A stretch of DNA of 64,000 bases from Dipteris shenzhenensis (GCA_047967505.1 CM106539.1); one strand, 5' to 3'. Positions 58,801-61,848 are shown, counted from the stretch's first letter. Notes: generated from the sequence alone by a model not told the origin. Numbers and translations: made by a program.

Positions 58801-59511
58801 TGTCAAACCAACATTGGAAGACTTCCTAGCAACCTTTTATAGAGCAAATAGCAAAATACGCATTTGCAAAAGACCACACTGTTTACTTTCTTATAGGCAC
58901 AGAAAGACTTAAACTTACATAACATGCATAAGCTTTCGGGGTAGCAAGGTAACTGCACTATCTCTAATTCATGAAATTCTCTTTATGATGTGTTCACCAA
59001 TCAACCTACGTACAGGGAATGCAGCATACGCGATAACAAAAGTGATAATGATATCTATAGCAACACAGAGGAGTTATGTAGGTCATGCAAGTTGTTTTCA
59101 GCAATGTGTCTAAGCCTTTGGTTGAGTACATTTCACCATTGCTGAAAAGGCCACACAACCTAAACAGCTTTGCTTTCGGTCAGCAACACAGAAGCCAAAG
59201 TAACAAGAAAAGGAAAGACTTGAATATAGTTCATTACCAAAAAACACTTCTTCATTACCAGAAAAGGAAAAAAAGCAAAGAAGTATAACAGGACTATATA
59301 CTCTAGTTTGATACAACACATCCCCTCGCAAATTTGTGAGGCTCACATTTTCAACAAACTGGGAGCTGGAAAGTCCCCTGAATGTGTTGAAGGCATTATG
59401 CAACTCCTGCTCAACCACTCCAGTGCTTTCCACAAGTTTATGTATCTGAGCTGTCACTTCATCTGTCCTATCCATCAGCCTCTTAGAAAAATCTTTCAGC
59501 GATTCCAGCAA
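10866..59511 (-). CDS. WASHC2: WASH complex subunit 2 (FAM21), split over ~48.6 kb
   Basis: This is a minus-strand gene in eleven traced coding blocks: 59511-59347, 58745-58548, 22528-22450, 22342-22179, 22054-~21970, 21870-21725, 21540-21438, 13979-12301, 12155-12034, 11738-11512 and 11459-10866. Nearly all joins are GT-AG and in phase; the exception is the donor of the fifth block. FAM21 tethers the WASH complex (which activates Arp2/3 on endosomes) to retromer and binds actin capping protein. Diagnostic matches are LHNAFNTF...SQFVEN|RVYEEDE and LPHIIGTEDFM, both conserved in animal FAM21. The tail has many LF-[DE] clusters, a CPI motif (LYHATMSRPRGSSNRRAP) and a C-terminus of LFDD plus aspartates. 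About 1190 residues are visible, versus about 1340 in human. The N-terminal exon and probably one linker exon are missing. Plant occurrence is notable because Arabidopsis relies on SCAR/WAVE. Confidence 0.9.
11512..11738 (-). CDS. WASHC2: WASHC2 coding exon: capping-protein-interaction motif
   Basis: A 227-base exon with acceptor GATATCAG|AT and donor GACATAAAG|GTAATG. It contains LYHATMSRPRGSSNRRAP (11727-11674), which fits the CPI consensus L-x-H-x-T-x2-R-P-[KR]-xn-R-R-x-P known from CARMIL, CD2AP and FAM21. A conserved-looking LILTDVEQLLDG segment follows. Confidence 0.88.
12034..12155 (-). CDS. WASHC2: WASHC2 coding exon: SLQERLKLQPSML
   Basis: A 122-base exon with acceptor TTTTGCAG|GAC and donor AACAAAG|GTAACA. 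Its first base completes an arginine codon and one base is left over. It encodes TISSLQERLKLQPSMLSLQP, matching animal FAM21 GKIQANLAINPAALLP in spacing and character, just upstream of the CPI motif as in animals. Confidence 0.85.
12301..13979 (-). CDS. WASHC2: WASHC2 large exon: LF-acidic tail
   Basis: A 1679-base exon (acceptor TTCTTCTCAG|GTTTTA; donor CCTCATCCAG|GTTAGT) encoding about 560 residues of mostly disordered tail. LF plus acidic motifs recur: GGLFDDENEEDELFG, KDLFDDDDEEDYNVDLFG, NLFEDSK and DLFEDSRAE. In animal FAM21, repeats of this type bind the retromer subunit VPS35 and recruit WASH to endosomes. A 77-residue segment is duplicated in tandem (12883-13344). Further on are serine/glutamate-rich stretches and EIIGEFKNIL just before the donor. 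The frame is completely open, arguing for a functional gene. Confidence 0.92.
12883..13344 (-). repeat. In-frame 231-bp tandem duplication in WASHC2
   Basis: Two adjacent copies (about 12883-13113 and 13114-13344) each encode KEDAQ-x-FKES, NLFEDSKVKAEIMFLPSQVE, LFEDSRAEID and SNTP-x-GPS. The period is 231 bases (77 codons), so the frame is kept. The copies differ at only a few codons. Confidence 0.9.
15440..16590 (-). pseudogene. LINE family A reverse-transcriptase fragments
   Basis: Minus-strand frames encode pieces of a LINE RT: RIYCCFVNFSKAFDTVPRAR, then GIKQGCSLSPTLFGLNIDELETF, then VYADDVVLLSS. After an internal deletion the last piece runs straight into the zinc-finger tail (HRLRIECGQAEGIP). 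A second block at 16230-16590 carries GIKQGYPVSPTLFDLYIDDLE and RGYASLATLERQCFHSHFQDPRT...MYGSPCWGPDLS. Frames are broken in many places. Confidence 0.75.
16594..16700. repeat. 56-bp tandem duplication
   Basis: The string ctcatactgaagctcggtccg and about 25 following bases recur with a 56-base period at the boundary of two LINE pieces. Confidence 0.8.
16632..17519 (-). pseudogene. LINE family A reverse transcriptase, N-terminally replaced
   Basis: A 295-codon open frame carries RT blocks in order: MDHILTL, VYCCFVDFRKAFDTVLRARL (first catalytic Asp), IGIKQGCPLSPTLFGLYID, QILLYADDVALLSS (Y-A-D-D) and LKVNLGKTKVMIFNTS. It stops after SSYTYLGVIF, so the C-terminal part is missing. The N-terminal 80 residues are not RT: they are the proline-rich end of a DUF4283-type ORF1 joined directly to RT, with the endonuclease deleted. 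A full LINE ORF2 would be about 1200 residues. Confidence 0.8.
17520..18560 (-). pseudogene. LINE family B ORF1 (DUF4283 + CCHC), frameshifted
   Basis: The minus strand encodes VQSLQDKTLMGRIV...REWIQASLILEGDHI (about 18360-18490), then PGLPKEYRAILPSIGRAFGT (DUF4283, about 18100-18170) and a knuckle containing MGHLARDCPRGHGR (about 17880-17920). Several frameshifts separate the pieces. It is the same ORF1 type as at 46.3-47.5 and 55.5-55.9 kb. Confidence 0.75.
18600..19215 (-). promoter_or_regulatory. Pyrimidine-rich LINE 5' leader
   Basis: The plus strand is strongly purine-rich (GGA/GAG runs) and the minus strand correspondingly CT-rich. The stretch lies just 5' of ORF1. A related copy lies at 44104-44700 in front of a different ORF1. 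Long frames through it are low-complexity artefacts. It is probably the element's 5' UTR and internal promoter, by inference from position. Confidence 0.55.
19608..19733. repeat. Perfect 63-bp tandem duplication
   Basis: Bases 19608-19670 are repeated without change at 19671-19733 (unit starts tgtggcataaaag). Perfect identity means a very recent event. Confidence 0.95.
21438..21540 (-). CDS. WASHC2: WASHC2 coding exon
   Basis: A 103-base exon with acceptor TCATGGCAG|G and donor GATTCTAAG|GTTATT. It reads NISEEGHTTVQSDLEPQF through QDFTIIEKDSK and ends in phase 0, exactly as required by the large exon at 13979. The phase agreement on both sides is the main support. Confidence 0.65.
21725..21870 (-). 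CDS. WASHC2: WASHC2 coding exon
   Basis: A 146-base exon with acceptor GATATACAG|TCA TCG and donor TTTACTAG|GTAGAG, encoding SSECFNSMQFDKIPL and a DNDDSLPSYNSSVEHF stretch. It leaves two bases that join the first base of the next exon to give AGG. No domain is recognised; it is part of the low-complexity middle region. Confidence 0.65.
21970..22054 (-). CDS. WASHC2: WASHC2 coding exon, 3' border unresolved
   Basis: The acceptor CATAACAG|GCA GGA gives an open phase-0 frame encoding AGNFEPAVSAALNFKAMLEA. A GT follows CATACCTT (exon end 21970), but that leaves one base while the next exon needs phase 0. Phase-compatible alternatives such as AATCCT|GTCTCA are weak. The helical-looking peptide supports real coding sequence. 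Confidence 0.6.
22179..22342 (-). CDS. WASHC2: WASHC2 coding exon: acidic segment
   Basis: A 164-base exon with acceptor CAATTTAG|CT and donor GACCAG|GTGGTT. Its first two bases complete the codon left by the previous exon. It encodes WTCPEDRSTSMEAFDFESD...GIIPEGELSGSESDVSDDQ. The acidic, serine-rich stretch occupies the place of the acidic S/E/D run in animal FAM21. Confidence 0.85.
22450..22528 (-). CDS. WASHC2: WASHC2 coding exon: LPHIIG block
   Basis: A 79-base exon with acceptor AAATTGCAG|GCA GAG and donor CTTGCAG|GTTGTA, entering in phase 0 and leaving one base over. It encodes AERWHKQLPHIIGTEDFM, which aligns with the animal R-P-L-P-Y-L-I-G-S-x-x-F-M segment. Confidence 0.9.
23128..23429 (+). 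repeat. Older Copia LTR (287 bp) plus primer-binding site
   Basis: The LTR runs from TGTTGGAAATATTG (23128) to ...TCTTGCA (23414). Two bases later comes TGGTATCAGAGTA (23417-23429), a tRNA-iMet primer-binding site. It is therefore the 5' LTR of a plus-strand element whose body was interrupted 30 bases later by the young Copia. No 3' LTR partner was recognised. Confidence 0.75.
23460..23661 (+). repeat. 5' LTR of the intact Copia element
   Basis: A 202-bp LTR, TG...CA. It contains a perfect 28-bp palindrome (23506-23533) centred on gtcttaagac and a polyadenylation-type AATAAA about 20 bases downstream. Confidence 0.95.
23664..23676 (+). other. Primer-binding site (tRNA-iMet)
   Basis: TGGTATCAGAGCC lies two bases after the 5' LTR and is complementary to the 3' end of initiator tRNA-Met. 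Confidence 0.95.
23677..25223 (+). other. Long 5' leader of the Copia element
   Basis: About 1.5 kb without a Gag-like frame. The first 350 bases are GC-rich, and 23905-24000 is crowded with gtac/cgtacg/gtcgac palindromic steps. This is a likely place for dimerisation and packaging signals. Confidence 0.5.
25224..29333 (+). CDS. Copia gag-pol polyprotein (1369 aa)
   Basis: A single open frame with all Copia domains in order: Gag UBN2 (about residues 10-200), zinc knuckle (about 234-247), protease LLDSGASFHVT (about 318), integrase HHCC (WHSRLGHMS ... CDHC, about 446-483), integrase D-D-35-E (HTDL about 508, RSDNGGEY about 571, VSERMNRT about 607), RT (KWVYKVK about 897; QMDVKTAFLHGDL about 963; YVDDM about 1051) and RNase H (TDSDYAG about 1221; STTEAEYVAA about 1262; KHIDVKYH). 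Length is normal for the family. The knuckle reads C-F-Y-S-G-K-K-G-H-V-K-S-K-C, so its second cysteine is serine, one base from TGT. Otherwise no catalytic residue is missing. The start at 25224 is the first Met before the SSILNIKKLEG Gag opening. Confidence 0.97.
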   Translation: MASGGSESSILNIKKLEGAHNYALWAEQCLNVLLLKKISKPIRVKGVKPSDMADDEWEELDLSARAAIMLTISDTLVFNVQAEKTSYGLWQRLAELYAQKSSASKVYWLKKLVDLRMKEGTTMTSHLSEFNAIFTQLIAQGLNLDEEFKATFLLCTLPESWDTFKTTLSNSNVILMYADVESSLLMEEMSRKNNMGSKSSNALQVQDRGRTQQKGRSASKSKSRSQSRGKKDIECFYSGKKGHVKSKCFKFIRDQKAKKAETKDAGSGSKGKGKAKVDDLDAVNVAAEDSDGDRHDVLCSSAVITHTLVIDGHDMHTWLLDSGASFHVTPHREWFTSYTGTHGVVHLGNNYACQIVGIGSIQIVFPDGHIFMLDGVRHVPQIKKNLISTGLLDDSGYHTTFGDSKWVITDGQVVVAEGYKSDTLYPLYVSSVGNHVVAITELPKVSLWHSRLGHMSVKGMQELSRLGYLPSLSFSDLPTCDHCIFGKHSMTPHKRRTPQNRAPLDLVHTDLCEMPQLSLGGAKYFITFIDDATRKVWVYFLKHKSDALDAFKKFVAQVENRTGRRLKCLRSDNGGEYVSHAFVQFCEAKGIKQELTAPHNASQNGVSERMNRTIQEKVRCMLSYAALPHGFWAEAVQTAVHIINRSPNKALELKVPEEVWSGKPPSYKHLRVFGCECFAYIRKELRTKLEPKSFRCIFMGYGDEGEMGYRLWDPVKRKIIRSNDVIFKEDSVHKEPVQPVEYRRVIYDDVGQQRMPIYMQQQAAADNPVQEGIQAENQPDNFANNAPLDMPADGAVEQPDMVVQPPVMHDEQAGQQPNPEHFVRRSTRVQRPPARFVPGANNVADFIMLTDCGEPSSFKEAMGRTEKKKWEKAMQSEMDSLLQNDTWDLVQLPAGRKVLPCKWVYKVKVDSNALPRYKARLVAKGFKQEKGIDFDEIFSPVVKMTTLRAVLALVAHEDMDLCQMDVKTAFLHGDLHDEIYMSQPEGYAVKGKEQLVCKLKRSLYGLKQAPREWYKKFDAFMQSQGYHRCETDHCLYTKRAKDGSLMLLILYVDDMLIASKSQQEISALKKQLHKSFDMKDLGDANHILGMRIIRDRSNGLLFLSQKEYIDKVLQRFKMEGGKSISTPLPPHLKLSSKDSPRSDDDKAEMAKVPYASAVGSLMYAMVATRPDIAFAVGVISRYMANPGKRHWEAVKGVLRYLKGTKDLCICYGRQEALVHGFTDSDYAGNVDNRKSTTGYIFTFAGGAIPWVSRLQKCVALSTTEAEYVAATEACKEAIWLTRLVGDLGITGDMPVLHCDSQSAIMLAKNPVFHQKTKHIDVKYHFIREVLEDKRLELVKVHTDDNPADLLTKSLSTERFAHCRHIMGLG
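29433..29636 (+). repeat. 3' LTR of the intact Copia element
   Basis: A 204-bp copy of the 5' LTR with one C/T difference and one extra CT. It is preceded by the purine tract and followed by the CCTCC target-site duplication. Confidence 0.95.
29642..30298. other. Remainder of the older LTR element; no gene seen
   Basis: This continues the sequence that was interrupted by the young Copia (downstream of the 23417 primer-binding site), so it is presumably the leader of the old element. No coding frame is recognisable. A poly-A run lies at about 30010-30023. Confidence 0.4.
30299..31834 (+). mobile_element. 5'-truncated LINE family A copy with (TC)n tail
   Basis: The copy begins inside ORF2 immediately after a (TC)n run (30299-30333). 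It continues through an open C-terminal frame (30334-31592) and a short 3' UTR, and ends AAAATTTC followed by about 20 TC units (31795-31834). TGGAATT occurs on both flanks (about 30290 and 31852) and may be the target-site duplication. The tail is a microsatellite rather than poly(A). Confidence 0.8.
30334..31592 (+). CDS. LINE family A ORF2 C-terminal part (partial, open)
   Basis: About 420 codons without a stop. They cover the post-RT region (HFQDPRTKALLFNSLVRPAGMYG), a long connection domain, and a terminal cysteine/histidine finger (C-I-L-C-N-C-H-E-V-E-S-E-E-H-F-I-F-R-C) followed by a basic, disordered end. RT and endonuclease are missing because of 5' truncation. The open frame implies a fairly recent insertion. 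The same region at 45.0-46.1 kb is broken. Confidence 0.8.
31840..32160. repeat. C-rich low-complexity and CCTAG-rich repeats
   Basis: CTCCCTC and CCACCCC runs give way to irregular repeats of cctagcctag and ctacctacagc. This is probably the 5' leader of the LINE copy that starts downstream. Confidence 0.6.
32165..32945 (+). pseudogene. LINE family A ORF1 (coiled coil + RRM-like), broken
   Basis: Frames encode LEAQIISLQDENVNLKA (heptad pattern), SKSLNVLVRGLTVGD (opening of an RRM as in L1 ORF1p / Transposase_22) and a C-terminal domain with KGTRIYLDDDLTLLQ-x-EHQRE and KWAAYRDGRVII. Several frameshifts and stops separate these. The layout matches the better copy at 42.7-44.07 kb. The protein would trimerise and bind element RNA. 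Confidence 0.7.
32980..34075 (+). pseudogene. LINE family A endonuclease domain, broken
   Basis: AP-endonuclease-type motifs occur in order: IAVWNCNGTL, IDMVFYTETHE, GSKGVAILFKS, ILIAVCYFPPDTS, ILLLGDFNA, GLTCFPHGGRTSTVDYLL and LGADHSYLAF. These correspond to the N, E, Y/R, GDFN, D and SDH catalytic blocks that nick target DNA. At least four stops or shifts inactivate it. Confidence 0.8.
34100..36025 (+). pseudogene. LINE family A RT and C-terminal region, broken
   Basis: Pieces are WHTYACSLYDVP, HNRRAQDHEGLRIEHLD, then a 228-codon stretch with GHTLAKIYGSLLE, GQAGFRRQHSTLDHIF, IGVKQGCPLSPTLFELYID, LCADDIVLLSS and INLGKTKVMIFNTS. The block with the first catalytic Asp (C-C-F-V-D-F-R-K-A-F-D) is deleted, and the Y-A-D-D is C-A-D-D. 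The post-RT region follows with stops, up to EEHF-like and PAYYAPNHG remnants. It meets an opposite-strand LINE at about 36026. Confidence 0.8.
36026..37674 (-). pseudogene. LINE family A ORF2, minus-strand copy (RT and EN 3' part)
   Basis: On the minus strand, 37570-37055 encodes the endonuclease C-terminal half (RMHDLIIYNGFDLWPSSGGF, FPHGGGTSVVDYIMG, GADHTYLFF). The segment 36940-36659 is the linker (RVWHTYAHHLYDVP, NGRAKDHEGLCTE). The segment 36407-36026 is RT (MDHILTLRSVIEEA, VYCCFV, then a deletion, IGVKQGCPLSPTLFGLYIDELE, LLYADDVALLL). The copy is interrupted at 37674 by the hAT transposon and resumes at 42331. The first RT catalytic block is deleted after CCFV. Confidence 0.85.
38326..39588 (+). 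pseudogene. hAT transposase N-terminal half (BED finger, DUF659), truncated
   Basis: The Met at 38326 (MPPCKSPTQRDVWQ) opens a BED-type zinc finger: C-V-V-C-K-Y-C-G ... H-Y-I-W, with GCTHVP downstream. A serine-rich linker, QEAQIAEHRFFYQCNLAFNIA and the DUF659 start (LRACWERYGCSIVSDG) follow. An intron (39238-39373; donor ACT|GTAAGT, acceptor GGCCAG) joins SDGLSDT to RRRHMINILVSSCAGTTLLRVVDAS and VVQIITDNGSNC, the DUF659/RNase H-fold core. The gene is cut at 39588 by the start of the inverted right end, so the C-terminal half is not downstream in this orientation. Confidence 0.85.
39589..40293 (-). repeat. Inverted hAT right-end arm
   Basis: Reverse complement of 41620-42322 with only a handful of differences. 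Its first base is the exact terminal base of the element's right end. Identity stops at 40293 (…gggtacgaccac). Confidence 0.92.
40139..41619 (-). pseudogene. hAT transposase C-terminal half, inverted
   Basis: The minus strand encodes the missing half: MSHLYHYMQKLKES (about 41600-41530), LCAIWTKRWNWFHKPIHIVSYMVHPLYKQ (41237-41419), KFAVSWWEINGQLTPTLQRLALRVLSQ and SGSAERIWS (about 40860-41000, hAT dimerisation domain), LDRLVYVNANLRLLERF, and an acidic tail (40672-40139) ending GRESSEH. Introns separate these pieces. A second plus-strand copy of only the tail lies in the right arm (41660-41775). Confidence 0.85.
42331..42660 (-). pseudogene. LINE family A endonuclease N-terminal part
   Basis: The same minus-strand LINE as 36026-37674, on the other side of the hAT insertion. 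It encodes CLERKDAHSRFMWIRIQR, DLFIAICYFPPDTSHF and VLLVGDFNART. With the hAT and one TSD removed it joins in frame to 37674. Confidence 0.85.
42830..44067 (-). pseudogene. LINE family A ORF1 (coiled coil, RRM-like, CTD)
   Basis: Minus-strand ORF1 begins near 44067 (MGKGNGDKAKTQKQLSLEDF) and passes through a serine/proline-rich region in a second frame. It then shows a coiled coil (about 43243-43683: HYTQEQARYTQEQARIIQEQ, ITQLREELGTL). An RRM-like domain follows (ALNIRVRGITRDSTS ... AITFVTTIMGVPD) and then a C-terminal domain (about 43190-42840: PLVIRFRDSHAQLA, DEDLTPLQIEERRVL, KWAVVRDGRL). This is the Transposase_22 / L1-ORF1p plan, unlike the DUF4283 ORF1 of most plant L1s. At least two frameshifts break it. 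Confidence 0.78.
44104..44768 (-). promoter_or_regulatory. LINE 5' leader, second copy
   Basis: Same order and near-identical sequence as 18600-19500, including the aagcatatgcacatcagtc stretch, but with about 180 bases missing inside. Here it stands in front of the coiled-coil ORF1 rather than the DUF4283 ORF1. Confidence 0.65.
44769..46255 (+). pseudogene. LINE family A ORF2 C-terminal part, broken
   Basis: Starts within RT at NLGKTKVMIFNTS and continues SSYTYLGVIFSDPIF, RGYASLAQLERQCLHSHFQDPRT and the connection domain. It parallels 30334-31592 but has stops at about 45100 and 45430 and a 27-bp tandem duplication (45653-45706). A deletion after GIPRE removes the first cysteines of the terminal finger. 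The 3' end reads AAAATTTCTTTCTTTC (46251-46265). Confidence 0.82.
46256..47516 (+). pseudogene. LINE family B ORF1 (DUF4283 + CCHC)
   Basis: Begins directly at the tail of the preceding LINE. It encodes VKVKENLGGDPLSGQRGSMA, VQSLQDKAIVGRIVGLTS, REWIQASLALEGDHI, SPILLGPHLVYLFPWYHGF, GLPKEYKAILPSIGRAFGT (DUF4283), MGHLARDCPRGHG (partial CCHC) and a basic K/R-rich then P/Q-rich end. It stops at TDV, TAA (47516). It has frameshifts, and a roughly 69-bp tandem duplication (about 46963-47115) repeats the LLETLE-DTLRQRVSPLQV segment. Confidence 0.75.
47517..50738 (-). mobile_element. Internally deleted Copia element, minus strand
   Basis: Direct LTR copies lie at about 47517-48216 (3' LTR) and about 50190-50738 (5' LTR, starting TGTTAGATATC). 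Each has a minus-strand TATA box (CTATATAAGAG, near 47770 and 50277). Between them are remnants of integrase, RT and RNase H. The 5' LTR is fused straight to the integrase end (SQQNGVVERKMR), so gag, protease, the PBS and the LTR's own 3' part are gone. Confidence 0.75.
48245..50170 (-). pseudogene. Copia pol remnants (integrase end, RT, RNase H)
   Basis: From 50170 downward: integrase C-terminus with stops; KCIFLGYSQEAKENRLYNL (49882-49646); RT start WMEAMQSEYGSIMKNNTWDLV and IGTKWVYKTKYKSDGTLDKY. About 120 residues, including the first catalytic Asp, are then missing, and the frame jumps from LVAKG to VVLYVDDLVITG. RNase H ends SKKQPTVALRSTEVEYKSA ... NPVFHARTKHIEIQYHFV ... FTKALGRDLLERHLHRLG (48649-48245). 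It cannot be functional. Confidence 0.85.
50739..51125 (+). pseudogene. Proline-rich end of a LINE family B ORF1
   Basis: CT-rich sequence encoding low-complexity P/S/L stretches. It resembles the proline-rich segment at 17300-17450 in the minus-strand LINE, including the ctgctatgatcactctcac string. Confidence 0.5.
51126..51440 (+). pseudogene. Copia RNase H tail fragment
   Basis: Encodes YYDNQLAQALAKNPIYHSWTK, HSDVREYFIRERV and VVDILTKPLGKYLFDKH, the last part of Copia RNase H. A purine tract (about 51434-51450) follows. It is a small orphan piece inserted in, or recombined with, LINE sequence. Confidence 0.8.
51600..54567 (+). pseudogene. LINE family B (L1) ORF2: endonuclease and RT, broken
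   Basis: Endonuclease motifs: STIVSWNVHGLHDHA, VDILLIQEHMFS, RIGILNVYAPACK, ASWIVGGDFKNLE, ERLDHFYVGD and MSDHSPVVLHLD (52136-52920). A long helical linker (52948-53335) is open. RT motifs follow in shifting frames: EELWEALKALPTQKCPGQDGLAP, RPITLLDTPYKILARVLS, TGFIQEHIILDIF, LAVLLLDFEKAYDRVEW (catalytic Asp) and CLVRQGCPLAPFLFLFVVEAL. The Y-A-D-D site has decayed. This is a standard plant L1 ORF2 plan. More than five stops or shifts are present. Confidence 0.82.
54600..55533 (+). mobile_element. 3' part of a Copia gag element with LTR
   Basis: A Gag end with zinc knuckle C-K-I-C-G-K-P-N-H-K-A-M-S-C and stop after FEDYAF (about 54655-54870). It is followed by about 370 non-coding bases, a polypurine tract (ttgagggggggtt) and a 289-bp 3' LTR (55245-55533, TGTTGGGATATC...CCAACA). 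No pol lies between Gag and LTR, so it resembles the gag-only element at 1.6-3 kb in layout. The 5' half is missing. The LTR family is that of 614-910. Confidence 0.72.
55534..55890 (+). pseudogene. LINE family B ORF1 fragment (DUF4283)
   Basis: Encodes PRHYLEQSPILL, FPVTLLFPGLPKEYRAILPS and DDGVPKIRLVIESPESLPE, the DUF4283 core, then stops. It is joined at 55893 directly to the far C-terminal half of ORF2, so about 3 kb of LINE is missing between them. Confidence 0.75.
55893..57775 (+). pseudogene. LINE family B ORF2 C-terminal half with zf-RVT
   Basis: Post-RT region (ARYLECQVGIDITAEQQ, RKLLYWSSAKLSLASSAVVAN, LQQLVRNFLWASSDG, VAWQTVIMPQALGGLGI), a middle region, then the zf-RVT domain (KISYFFWLAAHGGLPISPWL, CHCCPDGVLETIPHCLWSC, AARIWMRAL) and a tail ending near 57775. 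Its start overlaps in content with 54470-54567, proving two different copies. Several frameshifts. Confidence 0.82.
57776..58547. other. Intron sequence, no feature seen
   Basis: AT-rich, with two short self-similar stretches (a string like accctgccaattac recurs at about 57957 and 58106). No coding or element signature. Confidence 0.5.
58548..58745 (-). CDS. WASHC2: WASHC2 coding exon: RVYEEDE block
   Basis: The acceptor is TTTATGCAG|CGT GTA TAT, so the spliced product reads QFVEN|RVYEEDE, matching the animal sequence across the join. The exon also encodes DIVPRYREAIASAW, corresponding to the animal (L)IPKVQEAV region. The donor is tentative: ATGTCG|GTACAT (58548) keeps phase 0 with the exon at 22528, while TCAG|GTCCTC (58571) is an alternative. 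Confidence 0.85.
59347..59511 (-). CDS. WASHC2: WASHC2 coding exon: N-terminal helical region
   Basis: The exon has 55 codons, phase 0 at both ends. The acceptor is ...TTTGTGCAG before TTG CTG GAA and the donor is GAAAAT|GTGAGC. It encodes LLESLKDFSKRL, a heptad-like helix and QELHNAFNTF...SQFVEN. This aligns with the animal FAM21 N-terminal region that joins the other WASH subunits. The start codon is in an upstream exon not found here. Confidence 0.9.
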
Positions 59512-60533
59512 CTGCACAAATACACAATCACGATGTGGAATGAAAAATGGAAAAATCATAAGCTCCATAGCATTATCGTAGCACTATAGCCACACACCAT
59601 ACAGACAATTCCATAATATCATACTTCAGAAGACTGCAGACATGCAAAACACAAGAGGCATACAAATCTCTAAAAAGGCAAATGACATATATCAATGACA
59701 AAGCTGCATTCCAGAAAATCATTTTGTCAGTCTGTGGTGTGAAAAACATGTCTATATGATCAAACATAGATATTAGACAGTCAGATTGAGAGTGTTTAGG
59801 CACCATCAGATGTGTCACAGTGCTTCGTGTCACCTGGCAGACGATCTTGAGATGATTATGCCACTCCTTCTCATCCTCATTTTGCATTACCTCGGATCTT
59901 GTGGCATGGCTCACTTCCCTTCTCTACGAACAAAGATTTCAGACAGGCAACTTGACAGATGCAAGGATTTTGAGTTGCATCAGACTAGCTCCTTGCTTCA
60001 GGTCTTGGAGGCCACACCACAAACGCTCAGAGACCCGCATTTTCAGACTTCATGCACACTCTTCATGGCATTTGGGATCGTTGTCAGGGTGACTGGAGAG
60101 CGGTCAGGAAGGATGTGAAAGCTTTCTTAGGAGCTGGACTTGGGACTTTACATTCTGCATATAGAGTGAGGCATCCCATCACGTTACTCTCCTATAGGCT
60201 GACTTCCATTGCCTTGTTGGAATTCCATTCCTTCTCCTTTCTTACAGCTGTTTACTTGCTCAGACTCCCACAGTCAAGAGGTGTGCAACCATAAAAGGGG
60301 ATTGCTGTATTGCAATTAATATTTTTCTTTTGACCTTAGGTTGCAATGGCCTATGACTTGAGTTCTCAAAAAATAGAATCCTTTTTCCAAAAAGAAATAT
60401 GAAGAAACCCTTAGTACAAGCAGCAAATGGACAAAGATGCTAATGGAACTCGCAAAAGCACTATTGAGCCCAAGGATCCAAAAGACAGAAATTTTTTAGA
60501 CACCTCACCTCAACACCTCCAAAATAAACATTC
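59512..60533. other. WASHC2 intron, unassigned
   Basis: Upstream of the first traced WASHC2 exon. Open frames on both strands at 59780-60290 look partly coding (minus: EKEWHNHLKIVCQ; plus: SLLYEQRFQTGNL), but I recognise no family. No WASHC2 start exon was found here. Confidence 0.35.
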
Positions 60534-61767
60534 AACTGTTGGCAATTCCCCAGCACCATAACCCATAAGAGTGCCATAAGACTAGGATATCTACAAATCA
60601 GTAGCAGCAATAGCAATAAAAGTTGCTCATGCTCCATTGCTATGCCTGCTCCTAGCTCCCTCACCCTCGTTGCTTCTCTTCCTGTGAGAAGTGCATCGGA
60701 ACTGAACAACAATGAAGAGAGATAGAGAGAGCAAACTACTCATAAGACTGAACTGGACACCAGAGAAAACAAGAGAGACTTGCACAAGGATCTCACGAGA
60801 AAACCCCTCCACTGCTGGGGGAAAACCTCAACTCCGAAGTGGACTAGTTGCTGTACACTGAAGAATGGGGGAAGGGCCCTACATATAGGGTCCCCCCCTG
60901 CCCTAGACAGCCGACTAGAGGGAGGGAAACAGGCCGACCACATGGGCCGACCCTGGGCAGGTCTACCTGACCTGGTGGTCCGTAAAGATACCAAGGTTGG
61001 GGGCCTGGTTGACCCCCCAACCAAGGCGCCATCAAGGCAGCCTGGTGGCAGCCACAGCAAAGGACCCGGGGTGGACGAAACAGCCCTGTACGCCCCTGGC
61101 ATCATCCGCGGCAGACCCGGCACTGTCCCACGGGCCTGGGGGGGTGAGAACAGCCCCCACCCCTCCGTGCTCTCCTACGTATAGGCGTAGACTGAGCAGC
61201 CCCCACAGCTCTCCGCTCTACCTCTCCTAGGCGGGCAAACCCAAAAGCACGACCCTCACTCAACCTCACATGGGCGGGCAGACCCACAACCAAGCGTGAG
61301 GCTTGTTGTTCTTGGAGCTTGTTTGAGTCAGTAGTCGTCGGTAGCGTGAGGCTATGACTTGAGCCTACACGTAAGATCTCTTGTTCGTTGTGTGGAGGTA
61401 GTCTGTGGTGGCATCATGGATGTTCGTGCTAAGCATCTGCTCCAGAGTTCAGAAAACCCCTAGCTGAGCCCATGGAGCTGAGCTCAGCCAGGAGCAAGTG
61501 GGGGAGGCTAGGGCGAGGTAGGCGATAGCTCGACAGCTACATAATTAGTTAACGGAGGGGATGAAGTGTTCAAAATTGATCGGGAGGACACTTTTTATGA
61601 AAAGTGTTAGTAGAGTGGCTGTCTTGCAAGACAAAATCAAGGTTTTTGTGACCTTTGAAGTTACGTCAAGGGCCAAGGTCAGCCAGAAGACAATTTGAGC
61701 CATTGGATCTCGACCAATTATTTTAAAGAATAGGCCATCACTCTATGATATAGGAGATGTCACCTAA
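60534..61767 (-). repeat. Probable Copia LTR
   Basis: On the minus strand a polypurine tract (GAGAGGGGG) is followed by TGTTAGGTGACATC (61767 downward). A TATA-like CTATATGTAGG lies at about 60890. The far end is proposed at GCCAACA (60534), which is tentative. Confidence 0.45.
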
Positions 61768-61848
61768 CACCCCCTCTCAGCTCCTAGATCATGGATCATC
61801 CTCAGGGAGTTGGAATGGTCTCCAAACAGTTGCTATGCCAAGGGCTTG

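Noticed and set aside
59573-59914. Minus-strand ORF (EKEWHNHLKIVCQ...) as an upstream WASHC2 exon
   Set aside because: It does not resemble the FAM21 N-terminus, and no suitable donor in phase with 59511 was identified.
60461-60712. Minus-strand leucine-rich ORF as a membrane protein or WASHC2 first exon
   Set aside because: It is better explained as LTR sequence. The leucine run is a GCT/TTG repeat and there is no supporting context.
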